From assembly GCF_040802235.1 (NCBI RefSeq), contig NC_133166.1, positions 9,920,001 through 9,984,000 of the forward strand: 64,000 nucleotides of DNA, written 5' to 3'. The translations under genes and the position numbers were made by a program. Source of the DNA: Manis javanica. Its lineage: Eukaryota; Chordata; Mammalia; Pholidota; Manidae. How positions within the stretch are numbered: the first letter of the stretch is position 1; each line of letters opens with the position of its first letter. Below the pieces are notes generated by a model that was not told where the DNA came from, made no database searches, and saw nothing but the letters and a program-made list of their open reading frames with translations. Of the stretch, positions 51,776-63,740 are shown piece by piece.

Positions 51776-52304
51776 CATACAAAAGTATTTTGAAAAAATA
51801 GAATGTGACAAAAGCAAATACAGTCTCGAATTTACACTCTAGCTGGATCCATTCCACTTAAATCAAAACAGGCTTCTATGCGCCTCCAGCTCTGCTTTGC
51901 ATGGGCTCCGTAAAGTTTCCTAGCTCGTGCTTTTAAAATAAATATGTAATCCAGTGATCTTGTCACATAATTATGCTCAGGTGCATACATTCCAAATCAT
52001 GGATACAACACTGAAATAAAAAAATATATATATGAAAAAGAGACAAGGTTTACTCACCACTGTTCAACACACGTATTACAGTGGAAAGGGCAAGTCTGCT
52101 TAGGAATGAGATCTTGTGCAGCATTTCTGCTGCTCCTGGTCTGTGTGGCCACAGGCAAGTCTCTCATCCTCAGCCAACTGCACTCTTTCCACTTCTGAGC
52201 AGAAACACCTCCTTCCCTGGGTTGTTACCACAAGGGCAAGTGCTCAACAGAGTTCCTGGCATCTGTTGGAACCTCAGCCTAAGTTGACCATCATAGTATC
52301 CTCA
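51776..52304. other. Intergenic, no gene seen
   Basis: No repeat or exon recognised. It does not visibly match the equivalent interval of the proposed duplicate (53176-53704). Confidence 0.4.
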
Positions 52305-52725
52305 GTCCTAGTGCCTTACCAATGGGTTTCAGCCCAGGGCAAGTTCACTATGGATTCAATGTGACCAAAGAAATGATAGTAGAATGTTCTTGGGGTGAAA
52401 GAGTTGATACCCAACTTTATTTCCATGGTGGCAGGTCAATCATGAAAATTCCATCCACTCAGAGAGAGTCTGCATGCAGCAAGCCAGTCTCTGCTTCTGG
52501 GCCTCTCTACCCACACAGCCATCTCAGTCTCTTTGCTTGGCACTGTCACCAGTCCAGTTTAGTCTCCACTCTCCTGCCTTGCAGCAATACCACCATTTTG
52601 GATAGAGCACTGGGCAGAGCTCTTTATAGAGTCAATAACAACGTATTGCCCACACGTGTGTAGTGAGCTAGCCAACCAGGGCCAGGTGAGAATCCTGGCC
52701 ACAGGGACCTTCACTTTATCCACAC
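52305..52725 (-). mobile_element. LTR-like repeat, copy 1
   Basis: It matches 53707-54065 across most of its length with indels. On the minus strand it has a TATA box (ctctataaagagctctgccc) and, about 200 bases downstream, an AATAAAG, a promoter plus polyadenylation layout typical of an LTR. No viral internal region is seen beside it. Confidence 0.55.
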
Positions 52726-53049
52726 CCAGAACAGAGTAGATGGCAAATACATGGTACTTTCCTTTCTCCCTTCCTCTTTCTCACACTTCTTACCCTGTCC
52801 CCATGCCCTCTTATTCAGGTGTCTCTTTGTAACCCCGAGTAGAGCCTTGATCTGAGTGTCTGAGATACAGCTGGACAGCATTGCTGCAAAGGCTTCAGAT
52901 AGGAAATGGAACCACTATCTTATGATTGTATATCTGTCTTGCATGTCAGCAGTGAAAACAGACTTTAGATAACTTATAAAGAAGAGAATTTACTGGATAG
53001 AGAGAGTTAGGCTTAAAAAAGGGTAGAAATTAGGGGAGATTCTTGTGCC

Positions 53050-53175
53050 AGCCAGGAAGCAGTGGGGGAGAGCGAAAGATCTGGGTTTGAGTTTTGGCTT
53101 GGATAATTTGTTGCATGAACGTGGACATGTCATTTCAAGTCCTCAGCCTCGGTTTTCCCATCCAGAAGTGGTGAG
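53050..53175 (+). repeat. MIR-derived segment, duplicate A'
   Basis: It is the partner of 51640-51775, offset by about 1.4 kb. Confidence 0.6.
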
Positions 53176-53416
53176 TCAGAGGGTGAGGCCAAAGGAGTCA
53201 CAGCACTACTCCTTGGCAGGAGGAGCCCGGTCAACATGCCAGTCTGCCTCTTGGAAGAAATGACTTGCAGCTGCATCCATGGATAAGCACCAAATACACC
53301 CATGATCTTGTATTGCTCACCTAAGACTCCCCCTTCAAGGGAAGACCACCAGCTGGGCCAAGCCCAAGTCAGTTGCCCATCCTCAGTTTTTGGCAGGACC
53401 AAGGGGTGTGTGCATG

Positions 53417-53418
<2 letters not shown>

Positions 53419-53496
<78 letters not shown>
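53419..53496 (+). repeat. TG microsatellite, 39 units
   Basis: An uninterrupted (TG)39 run. Open frames across it are meaningless. Confidence 0.98.
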
Positions 53497-53499
<3 letters not shown>

Positions 53500-53706
53500 A
53501 TACACGAATCCCATCGACTTTCAATGTGGAAGATGAGTCCTACCTCACAGCAAGATAAAATACAACAGAGATCAATCCTTAGAAAGAGAAAGGGATTAGA
53601 TGGAAGATCCTAGTTAATAAAAATATGACAAATGTCCACTGCTGCTCAGATCTTCAATCCTCTTCTGAAGGTTGTGGAATCTAAGGCCCTAACTCAGGGA
53701 TGTCTC

Positions 53707-54065
53707 TGTCTTGCCTGAGTATTTCAGCCCTGGGCAAGTTCACTGTGGATTAAGTGAGACCAAGAAATGACAACAGAACATTCTTAGGGCAAAAGGGTTT
53801 ATACCTGACTTTATTCTCCCGGCGGTAGGTCGAGCACTAGAATCACATCTGCGTCCAGCAGTCTGTAGGACCCTAATCCACCCCCATGTTTGCCTTCATG
53901 TGCAGAGCACTGGGCAGAGCTCTGTATAGAGTGACTCAGTCAATAATAGCTCATTGCCTCCAGGTGTGGAAGCAGTAGCCTAGCAGCAGGCCAGTTACAT
54001 CATCAAGTCGTCTAGGGTCAGGGGAGGATCCTGGCCATAGGAACTTCCATTTTCCCCCACATCTC
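53707..54065 (-). mobile_element. LTR-like repeat, copy 2
   Basis: It is the partner of 52305-52725, with the shared words gggcaagttcact, gagcactgggcagagctct and gatcctggccat. The orientation is the same, minus strand. Confidence 0.55.
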
Positions 54066-54943
54066 CTGTTCATGGACAAAACATGGAAGTACAGAACCAG
54101 GTGTTTGTTCAGTGTCCATTGGTGTGGACAGGAAGAATTCAGCTGGTCTGCTTATTCAAAGTGGTTTTTTTTGGGGGGGAAAAAATCAACATTAAATAAA
54201 ATCAAATAATTAGGGATTTATTAACATTGAGAAAAATCACACAAAAACAGTTAAATCCATTTAAATAGTGAGTGATCAGCCCTTCAGATGGTTTTTGACT
54301 GATGTCCACACAGCTGTTTCTCCAAACTTGTTCTGCACTCAGGCAGATAGTTTAAGCAGCCCAGGTGTTTTCCACACACTCTCAGCTCCCAGCAAACTCT
54401 CCTGAATGCTGGGTGGCTGTGTCACTGATCGTTATGGTCCCTACCCCAGGAACTGACAGTCTGCTTCCTTTTTTCTGTATCTTTGAAACCCTATTTAAAA
54501 AAATAATAAACTCAAGATTCAAGCACAGCAGCGGAATGCATTTTTTGTTTGTGAAAGCCCAGTTTTCAGTAGGAAACTACTCCTGCCCCACCCCCTTTAT
54601 TTTTGCCCCAAGGTCAAGTATCCTGATGAAGCTCAGCAGCTATTGTATCCATTTCCTGCCCAATGTGACCGACCCAACAAGACCATGATTAACTTTTCAT
54701 TACAGATACACAGGACTGCCTTGGGCAAGTTAGGTGATCCATGTCCACCACAAAAATGTGATAGGGGTTAAGTTAGACTAAATCTTCATATGGTGTATAG
54801 AGCTTTATGGTTTGCATAGGGCATTACAGTTTGCCCTGTTTACACATTACTTTATGGGGTACTTACCGTAGGTCACTGTCCAACCATCACCTTTCTCCTA
54901 GATATCGTAAACCTTCCCATGTTTCTCAGTTCCACTCTCTTTT
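54066..54943. other. Intergenic, no gene seen
   Basis: No exon or clear repeat recognised. Confidence 0.4.
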
Positions 54944-55580
54944 TCTTTCTTTTTTTTTTTTTATTGAGGTATACTTAACATACAATAAAAAACACAATTC
55001 TGGGTTGTTCACTTTGATGAGTTTTGACACTTGCACACACTGTGTAACTGCCATATACAAGATAAAACACTGCCATTGCCCCAGAACATTTCCTCATTTT
55101 TCTTTCCAGTCAATTTCCTTCTTTCCCTCAGGTGACTGCTTTCTGATTTCTATCACTATGCATTATTTTTTCTGTACAGGGATTTCATTTCATGCCAATG
55201 GAATCATATGCATTTGTATTTTCTTTTTTTGTGGATTTAAGTATGTGCATGTCTGTATTTTCTTTCTTCATGGATTTAAGAATCACCTGTGTTATGTGTT
55301 ATCAGGAGTCCCTTCCTTTGTATTGCTGAGTAGTATTCCCTCGTATAAATATACCATGATTTGTTTATGAATTCATCATTTGATAGAAATCTTTGGCCAT
55401 AATTTTTGCTATTACAAATATGGCTGCTATAAAATTTTTTCATATGAATACTTTTGTGAACATATGTTTTCATTTAACTTGGACAAAAACCTAAAAAATG
55501 AAATTGCTGGGTCACAGGGTAGGTGTATGTTTAGCTTTGTAAGAAACCACCAGATGGTTCTCCAAAGCAATTTGTCAGAT
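54944..55580 (-). mobile_element. Old L1 fragment, antisense
   Basis: It starts with poly-T and ttattgaggtatacttaaca, the reversed 3' end of L1M elements, and runs to attgctgggtcacagggtag, reversed ORF2. The 187-codon and 174-codon plus-strand frames here are antisense to the dead L1. Confidence 0.85.
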
Positions 55581-55604
55581 TATATGAGTTGTCAACATCC
55601 ACTC

Positions 55605-56050
55605 TTGCTTCCTCCAGTCTTTTCTCTTCATAGGCTCCAGAACAATCTAAAACATAACCTTGATCCCATCGCTTTCCTGTTTAAACCATTTCAGTGGCTT
55701 CCCACTGCCCTTGAGATAAAGTTCAAGGTTTTTAACATAGCCTGGATAATTTGGTGCCTTGCTTTGTATTCAGCTACTGCTAGCCCTTTCTTCCCACCCC
55801 CCTGTAGCTGCATCCCTGCTGAACTGGAAATGTTTCCATTCCTTGTGTGTGAAGCTCTTTTCCTCTTCAGGACTTTTGTACATGAGGTCCCTTTACCTGG
55901 GTAGCCCTTCTTCACTGGTTAGCTCCTCTGCCTATTTATCAGCCAAATTCCCATTTCAAAATTATGTCCTCAGGGACTCATTCTGCAGATTAGGTCAGGT
56001 CCCCTGTTAGCTGTTCCTGTAGCACCTAGCGTTCTCCTCTTCATATTCAT
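55605..56050 (+). mobile_element. L2 LINE 3' portion
   Basis: Clear L2 text: tttcagtggcttcccactgc, then gataaagttcaaggttttta, then ctcttcaggacttttgtaca. Confidence 0.85.
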
Positions 56051-56129
56051 TGTGCTGCTGTTATTTTTAGATTTGCATATATTTATCTCAAATTTTGCAT
56101 ACATTATACAGTCACATGGTTCAAGGATT

Positions 56130-56590
56130 CTCAAAAGTTATTCATGAAAAATTTTATTCCCACCACTGTTCCCATTTGCCTGGTTTCCCACCTATATTAA
56201 GAAAAAGAAAAATAACTCCTTGGAACGGTTTTTTAAATCTTTCCAGAGATTTAAAAAAATGCCTATATAAGATTTTACACACACACATACACTATACTAA
56301 TTATTCTATACACTCTTTGTCAATGATGCCCAGTGTTCCACTCTATGGCTGATCTAGGCCTATACTGATGGCCTTTTAAGTTATTTTTAATCTTTTGCTG
56401 TTATGAACAATGATGCAATGGTAACAGTCATATAACATATGTTACTTTTTATGAGTGTGAGAATGCCTGTGTATTTTAACAGAGTTGGTAATTTGCCCTC
56501 CAGGGGGTTACACCACTTTGTAGTCCCACCCACAATATATCCACATATCTGTTTCCCCTCGGCCTCATCCATTTGGGTTGCAGAACACTG
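56130..56590 (-). mobile_element. Old L1 fragment, antisense
   Basis: Reversed L1M ORF2 text: ttgctgttatgaacaatgat, then taatttgccctccagggggt. It may be the same or a separate copy from 54944-55580. Confidence 0.75.
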
Positions 56591-56699
56591 GAGCATTTGG
56601 AAATCAGGGAGCAGAAAAATACTATCTCATCACAGTTTTGTTTGCATTTCTTCTATAAGAAATAAGCATCTGGTAGGATTTTTGTTGTATTTTTAATTA

Positions 56700-57000
56700 C
56701 TTAGCACAGTGTCTGGTATGTGGTAGATAGCCAATACATTTATTGACACAATAGTAAACATATGTATTATTATTAATACAGCATATGATATATGCTAAAT
56801 ATGTATTTCCTATGTATTAATATATAATAGGCATATGTATTATTTACTAGTTTATATATTTGTTAAATGAATGAAAAAAACTGGACGGTGATTAAACAGC
56901 TTAAGGTGAAATGATTTAAGGCATATAGCTTGTAAGTGGAGACTTTCTGGCACCAAGTCCAGTATGCTTTCTATTAATCTATGCAGCTTCCTATTTCTAG
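56700..57000. repeat. MIR fragments around an AT-rich stretch
   Basis: A forward MIR tail (cttagcacagtgtctggtat) is followed, after AT-rich sequence, by a reversed MIR core near 56895-57000. Confidence 0.5.
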
Positions 57001-58178
57001 AACAGTCCAAAAGGAGAACGGAAAAGGAGATGCCATTAAAAGATGGAAGGTAAAATCTTAGCTCTGCCTTGGTCTTGGTGTTACTGTTGAAATAATTTAT
57101 GTGATGCCAGGTTTTCCTATTGAGGAAAACTCTCCTACTGGAAAATACTTAGCTCGGGGACAGCTTCTGGAGTCTCATAACAACCCTGTTTAACTGAGAC
57201 CATGGCCTCGAGGGTCAACCAGAACCGAGTATGAGTCTCAGCTCTGTTCCTAACCGTGAGACCATCTTCTCCCTGAGATGCAATCTCCTATCAGTGAGAA
57301 GGAGATGACAACACCTACCCTGAGTGGAAGCCTTGAGGCTCCTGCTCACCTTGTTCTCTCCTCCCTGCTTGTACTTGGTGACTCCAGGTGCCTGGCAGAG
57401 CCGACTGGGCCCTGGGTGGGCTGATCTAAGTTAGCACAGTCAGAATGCCAAAGGGATTCGAGAGCAGAACCTAGGGGCTCTGTTAATTCCTGATTTGGGA
57501 AGCGGGGTGAAACCAAGACTGGGAGCCCTGTTCGACTGCAGGCTGGAAGAGAAGGATGGCTGTGATTATGTCAGAGGAAGACCAACACATCAGCTTTTTG
57601 GAGATAAGCATGGCTTCCTGTGGCAATGTTGAACCACATGGAGAGAGACTTTTTACAGACAGCCCCAAACAGTCAGGCCACCCACATAGATTGAGGAAGG
57701 AAGACTAGGGGCTTTCTGGAGGCCTCCAAAGAAGAAAGGGGGGGAGGGAAAGGGCTGATGAGCCATGAGTGCCTGATCCTTTTCCCAAATTCATCAGTCA
57801 AAGGCTGGGAGTGTAACCCTAATGGAGGTCCTTATACTTGGAAACAAGGAAGGTCACCCTAACATGGAGGTGTAGAGAGAAGCAGGGCCAAGAGACAATA
57901 CTCCCTAGAGAACTAGCTCCAGTTGTCTGGATTTTGACTTCCTAGCTTCTGCTTCTTGTCTCTCTTCTGAAGCCCAGTCACATTTCTTGCCCTTAAACTC
58001 TCACAGATACACGTAATGTATCTTTGTAACGATATGTCCCCTTTTATTTAAATTCTTTCATGTGGTGCCTATTCCTGGTAACCTACATAATTGTTGTAAA
58101 GTTTAAATAGAAAAATGAATATAGGGCACCACGTATGGTGGATTCAATATATGTTTAGTTTTATATATATATATATTT
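57001..58178. other. Intergenic, no gene seen
   Basis: A weak MIR may lie at 57190-57330. No exon is recognised. Confidence 0.4.
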
Positions 58179-58683
58179 TGATGGGGCAGAGCTCTGAGCC
58201 TCAGCCAGTCAACCCACTCCTGGTTTGAACATGACTCCACACAAACCCCAATGTCTTGAAATTTCTGTTGGAAGGTCAAACAGCCATAAAAAGTAGTACG
58301 TTTGCAATGAAAACATTGTTGAAGACTGTGGGTAAAATTGTAATATTTCCAGAATATCTCGCCTGGCTTTAGTATATCTGCATATCAATAGGCGTTCACA
58401 GGTAGAAAGAAGTATGGCTTTAGTGCATTTTCATCATTCCTCAGGGGTGGAGAGAAGTTCGTCTCCATATCAATGGGTAATCACCTGGGCAACTGGAAGG
58501 CTTATCTGTACCTGAGAGGTGAGGGGGAGGGCTGGTTTTGCTTCTGCTGGAGATGGAAAGAGAGAGATGGCACCAGACTGCAGTTTGTGAGCAATAAAAG
58601 GATTTTAAACTTTATTTCTCCCTTTGACTAATTTTGGTTTTCAGAGGTATTTTGCCCAGGGATTTCCTCTCCCAGGACTTACA
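58179..58683 (+). mobile_element. Solo LTR-like element
   Basis: It begins TG and ends CA, with an AATAAAAG polyadenylation signal at about 58592 followed by tttatttctccctttgacta, the layout of a retroviral R/U5 end. The interior shows two similar blocks (tatctgcatatcaataggcg and tctccatatcaatgggtaat). No viral genes adjoin it. Confidence 0.5.
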
Positions 58684-58689
58684 AAGACA

Positions 58690-58900
58690 TGTCTGTTATG
58701 GGCTGGGAAGACTGTGGGGTAGTAGCTAGAGCCAGACCTCCTTGCAATTTAGGCCCCAACGCCTGCTAGCTGGGGAGGCTTACAAAAGTTACCACCTCTA
58801 TAGGTCTGAATTTTCTTAATGAACAAGAAAAACCTAATTTGTGTGGTTTTGTAGCACTAAATGTGCTCCCAGTGCATAGTGAAGGCTCAGTAGATGATCG
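58690..58900 (+). repeat. MIR element
   Basis: A diverged MIR with a tail near agtgaaggctcagtagatg. Confidence 0.5.
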
Positions 58901-59799
58901 GTATTATTCCCAGCGCTCCCAAGAAGGATCAGGAGGACCTTCCTTACTGATAATGTGAGTTACTTGCTTGCTTATGTTTCCCTTTTTGCCAGGAGTTGAG
59001 AATCCAATTTAAAATGTAGTCATGGCAACCCTGTTACCATTAACATCAAATATGGTAAACCCCCCTTCCTGGCTCTTGATTTTCTTCTTCTGAAGCTTAT
59101 GAACCACTAAGAAGCTTATTAACCTGAGCAGACATGGGCATGTGTACACATGTGTGTGCACACACATACACAAGCTTCAGTTATTTTTTAAGGCAATTCC
59201 CACTTGGGTAATTCCCTGCCAAGAGAAAATGTAAATCACTTTCCAGTCAAGCATCCAGGGGCTCTGCAAACTAGTTCAAGAGAAATTCAATCATGGACTA
59301 CGTAACAGAAACTGGGCAGCCAGCCAGTAAACTTCTGTGTGGTGTTTTTAAGAAAAACAGAGAGAAAGCAACATGCTCTTTGTCAAGTGATCAGGCCCAT
59401 CTCCCCTGGGCTAAAAGCTAACCCCTGGAAAGGACCACGTAGTCTGGTGGGTGGAGCAACGGAGGGTCTTTAAGGGATCAACTCCCCTGGTTGACTTACA
59501 AGCTACAGAAAATGCTAAAGAATGAGACACCAACTTCAGCATCCAAGATGTTGTTTCTAAAAGTGTCACAGATAAGAAGCTGCTAAGGGTGGAGTGGGGG
59601 TGGGGATTTGGGGGGTGGAGGGAGATGGGAAGAGAGCTGGTGCCACATCACAGAGGGAAGGGAGCTCAAACCTTCCCCTAGCTGCTGTGGGGAGCCCTCT
59701 GGACCATTTTAAACGATGCTATTGTTTTCCTTTCTCTTCAACTCATCCATTGATTGAACTAGGAGTCTGGAGGTTTATCACGTAATTACCATAAAAATA
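58901..59799. other. Intergenic, no gene seen
   Basis: It contains a G-rich stretch at 59588-59640 and no recognisable exon. Confidence 0.4.
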
Positions 59800-59905
59800 C
59801 TTGGAGGTAGATTTTCTAACTTTTCCTGTTGAGGAAACTGAGACTCAGAGGGAAACTCAGCTGCCTAGGATTCCCTGGGTGGGTGGAGCCGACACTTAAA
59901 CCTCT
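59800..59905 (-). repeat. MIR fragment, reverse orientation
   Basis: Reversed MIR core: gttgaggaaactgagactca. Confidence 0.65.
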
Positions 59906-60834
59906 GAGCCTCCAGGCCTGATCAGCATTTTTCCAGCTTGGCTCCAAGGCAAGAACAATATCTTATTTATTCATCTTTGTTTCTCCTACCTCTCCCTGTC
60001 TGGTGCCAGCTCTCCAAAATTTAGTTGAGTTTAGGGGGTTGAAAAAGTCAAACCTGACCTCATCATTTTTGCCTCCAGCTGGCCCTGGAACAGGCTGTAG
60101 GAGCCGGCAAGTTAAGTGCCTTTGAGGCCAGAGGCCCTTTTCACCCCTTCTGAGCATATTCCCATTTCCTGTCCTGTCTGGGAGAGGAATTTTGCCCATG
60201 GGAGCTGTCTCAGGTGCCGACTGCTCCCCTGACCTTTCCGTGCCTCCCCAACACATTCCTGCATCTAAATCAGAACTGGTCAATGTTTCACTCCTCCAGC
60301 TACCCTCCCGGCTGGCTCTTCTGAAGCTGGTGAACAATTAACCTCCAGCCGCTCTTCATCTTCTCTTCTCAGAAGCCTCCCAACACTTTACTGCTGGGTG
60401 TCAATGATCTACCAAATCCATGGGCACTCAGGGTACCTCCCTGGTCTTCAAGGAGCTCCTTACATACATTTGTACCATGCTTCCAATGATATACGGCTCT
60501 CCCAAGCAAGGAAATGGACCTTCGGGGACAACTGAGCCAAAGCACCTACAGCTCTTGAGTCGTGTTTTCTGCCGGAAATTCTTACAGAGAACCACAGAAG
60601 AGGGACGAAGATTCTAGACTAGTTCTGATACATACGAGGCAGATGACCTCAGCCAAGTCTCTCAATTTGTGCAGGCATCCTCGTTTTCATTTCTAAAATG
60701 AAAGAGCCATAAAATGAGAAGAGCCATTCTTCGCTCTTACATTTGCATGCAGATTAAACAAAAATGTTTGCAAAAGTTTAATCCATACTAACAATTTAAT
60801 AAGTATCCATACTAAAGAAAGTGCAGCCTAAAGT
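59906..60834. other. Intergenic, no gene seen
   Basis: A MIR-like piece may lie at 60640-60720. The 124-codon minus frame (59963-60337) has no recognisable domain. Confidence 0.4.
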
Positions 60835-60985
60835 TCATAAAATCGTAGAATGCTGAAACTGGAAAGCACTTGATTGAGCTTGTACGTCTTTTACAAGTGA
60901 GGCCGCCCAGAGAGAGAAGTCTGGGATATAGTCAACGATCTTTCAGCCAGTACAGATCTAGATAGTTCAGCTCTTTCTAGTAGAA
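60835..60985 (-). repeat. MIR-like fragment
   Basis: The text aaatcgtagaatgctgaaac, then ttttacaagtgaggccgccc fits a MIR-family element. Confidence 0.45.
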
Positions 60986-61149
60986 TTTCAATATCTAAAC
61001 CAGTCATACAATTTAAAAGCTTCTAGTAATCACATTGAAAAAGTCGAAACAGGAGAAATTAACCTTAAAAACTTATTTACTTAACACAATATATGTGGTA
61101 TATTATCATTATATATAATCAATATAAAATTATTAATAAAATATTTTAT

Positions 61150-61282
61150 GGTTTTTTAAAATTCTACGTCTTCAAAATCTGGTGTGTATTTTACACTTAC
61201 AGCACAATCAACTCAGCCACTAGCCATGTCTGACTATTAAGCACTTGAAAGGTGGCCACTGTATTGGACAGCGCAGGTCTAG
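61150..61282 (+). mobile_element. DNA-transposon fragment (hAT-like)
   Basis: The words tggtgtgtattttacactta and ggccactgtattggacagcg are text of an ancient mammalian DNA element. It follows an AT-rich stretch at 61075-61160. Confidence 0.6.
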
Positions 61283-61544
61283 TTCAATTCAAGGCAGCCA
61301 TGTTTTTGCACCTGTTGTATGCCAGGCACTCTATCAGATGTGGGGATAGGAAGATAAATCAATACAGCAGGGCACTAGGTGGACAGCCTTGGAAGCCACA
61401 CCCCATAATCCAAGGCTGGGAGTCCCTCCCCAGCTTGGCTGCTGGATTACTCACTGGTATGTTTGACTGAGCAAATCAAGAAGAAAAATATCTGCATCTC
61501 CAGGGCATTTTCTTCTGCTCAGGTATCAGGGGACAGAAAAACAT
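61283..61544. repeat. Ancient repeat-like fragment
   Basis: The text gcacctgttgtatgccaggc resembles the old family seen at 25286. Confidence 0.4.
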
Positions 61545-61770
61545 CTATTTGTACTGAGCTCCTATTATGTTCTAGGCATTGTGCCCTGCACTTGACAAAT
61601 TTTGTCTGGTTTACAGCTCATTGTGACTGTGTGGAGACATTATTTCACACATTTTAAAAAGAGGAAATAAAGGCTCAGGGGGTTAAATAATTTGTCCAAA
61701 AGTCCCCAGTTTATCAGAGGTGGAACTGAGACTCAGTCTCAGAGAGCCGGCATGCTTAACTTGGTCACTA
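61545..61770 (-). repeat. MIR element, reverse orientation
   Basis: Reversed MIR: gagctcctattatgttctag, then ggaaataaaggctcaggggg, then agaggtggaactgagactca. Confidence 0.75.
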
Positions 61771-62619
61771 TCACCCTGTGGACATATGAGAGAGAGAAAA
61801 GCTTTCCTCGACCATTTCTATTTTGGTCTATTTACAAACATTCCCAAAGTTCCCTGACCGGAGGTTTATTTTAATTACAACTGTCCATCCCAGGTGACCA
61901 AAGATCCCCCTGCCAGTTGTGAAGTTCCCCTCTGGCAACAAAGGAAGAGCTGAGGTTGTTGTGTTTCTCAGTTCCTCTCGGCTGCTGGGAGCCACTCTGT
62001 GTCTCAGAGGTCTCCTGTCGAAATGGGTCTCAGCCTCAAGTTTATATCAAGGACAGTCGACCTAATTTTTCTAAACTGAGCATGCTGCTCGCCACTTCCC
62101 TTTGCTGGGGTGCTGAGAGGCCAGGCCAGCAGTGACTTCCTCTTTGCCATAGTCCAGATCGCTGCGCTTCTGTCTCCTGCTCCTCCTGGTCACTTGGAAA
62201 CTGTGAGTGCCGGTAAGAAGCACCCAGAATGTGAATACCCAGCAAGCTGGAACATAGCCTGCTGCAGCCACCGTATTTCCTGAAAGAACACCACCTGCCA
62301 TGAGGGTCACAGCTAAAGAAGTTTGTGAATCTGAAATAATCAAGGAGAATAAAATATTCTGATCAAGATCATCAGTGTGATTTCATGAGGAAATTCCCAC
62401 TAGAGGAGAGTAGACAGTTGTGTGGGGGAAACCAGTTCCTAGAAGAGGGTGATACTTTGCCTCAAGAAACAACTGAAAATCAGATCACATCCTGAAACAG
62501 AGCAAAGGACACCTGTGAGGCTTGCCTGGCTGAACTTGAACTGGATAGGCTGAGGAATTAAAAACAAAAAACAAAAAAACAGATTTATTCTGTCATTTGA
62601 AGTAATATGTTTACTTATA
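61771..62619. other. Intergenic, no gene seen
   Basis: No exon or clear repeat recognised. Confidence 0.4.
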
Positions 62620-63180
62620 TTTCATTCAGTCAACAAATACCTTTTCTAGTACCCACTAGGCACTGTGCTAATCATTAAACCTACAAGGTTGAAGAAAGTA
62701 AAGATGGATCTGCCCTTGCTGGGGACTCCCAGTCTAGTGGGAGGCAGACAGAAAGAAGAAAAATGCCAGCAAAAGTCATCCAAGCATCAGGTAGCATTTA
62801 AACCGAGACTCTGATGGTTGAGAAGTCTGGACTTCAGGAGTCAAGTTTGGATTTACAAATTTAGGAGCTGATACATAGTATATAAAACTATGAGAATGAA
62901 TAAGGTTCCCTCAGTAGAAAAAAAATGAAAAGAAGGTACAGGACCAGCACTAAGGAATACTGACATTTAGTGTTGGGTAGAGTTGGAGGAGCTGACAAGC
63001 GAGATGGAGAAGGAGCAATGACGTTTGAACATTACTAGGAGAGCAGGTGTCATGGAAGCAAGAAAAGAAGGTGCTTCGAGCAGGAAAGCCCAGCTCGCTG
63101 TGGCAAATGCTGCCAAAGGGCAGCAAGGCAACGACAACACCCCAAAAGGGTCATTTGGATGTGGTATCATGGTGACACTG
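62620..63180 (+). repeat. Long ancient mammalian repeat, internally deleted
   Basis: It starts tcattcagtcaacaaatacc, skips the middle, and continues with aggaatactgacatttagtg, then ggaagcaagaaaagaaggtg and gtggcaaatgctgccaaagg. It belongs to the same family as 25286-25925 and 46430-46690. Confidence 0.55.
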
Positions 63181-63349
63181 GTTAGGCATTGAGGGGGGGT
63201 GCAGCTAAGTCAGGGTGGGTGAAGTTTGAATAGGAAGTGAGAAAGGGAAGTCTGCTCTTTTGGAAAGTTTGGCCAAAATAGGGAGCTTAGAAATAGAGTG
63301 ATATCTGGAAGGGGAGTCACATGGGTGGGTCAAGAAAGTTTCGGCATTT

Positions 63350-63740
63350 GATTTTCTGTCTGAAGTATCTATAGATCAGGTTTAATGTGTCCATCCTGTT
63401 CCTTCTTCCTGGAATTCCTCTTCTGGCAAATTCTGTAAGATCCAGGTTGAAGGCTCCCATCCTCTGTCAAACATTCTTCCCAGGCCCAGCTAGATGTCTT
63501 TCCAGTTAGATGTCTATCTCCACGCCCTGCTGTGCACAGGGTCCACCTTAAGGCTTATCTTACTGTATGGTAGTGGAAGGTTTTCTTGTTTCTCCTCTTC
63601 ACTGGTCAAGAACACTGTTCTTAAAGGGCAGGGACTGTGTGTTCTCAGGTTTGTATCACTAACACAGGTAAGTGCTCAGAACTTGGCACTAGGAAGATGC
63701 TCAATACACAGTTGATGAATGAATAAGCAAATGAATGAAT
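63350..63740 (+). mobile_element. L2 LINE 3' portion
   Basis: L2 text: ttcttcctggaattcctctt, then aaagggcagggactgtgtgt, ending with aatgaataagcaaatgaatg. Confidence 0.75.

Noticed and set aside
53130..53613. Open frames with long His-Thr or Cys-Val runs
   Set aside because: They are translations of the (TG)39 microsatellite.
52305..54065. A complete provirus with two LTRs
   Set aside because: The interval between the LTR-like copies holds a MIR and a microsatellite, with no gag, pol or env-like frame and no primer-binding-site layout that I can see.
54807..55904. Two plus-strand open frames of 187 and 174 codons
   Set aside because: They lie antisense to an old L1 and within an L2 piece. 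The translations are hydrophobic low-quality text from transposon sequence.
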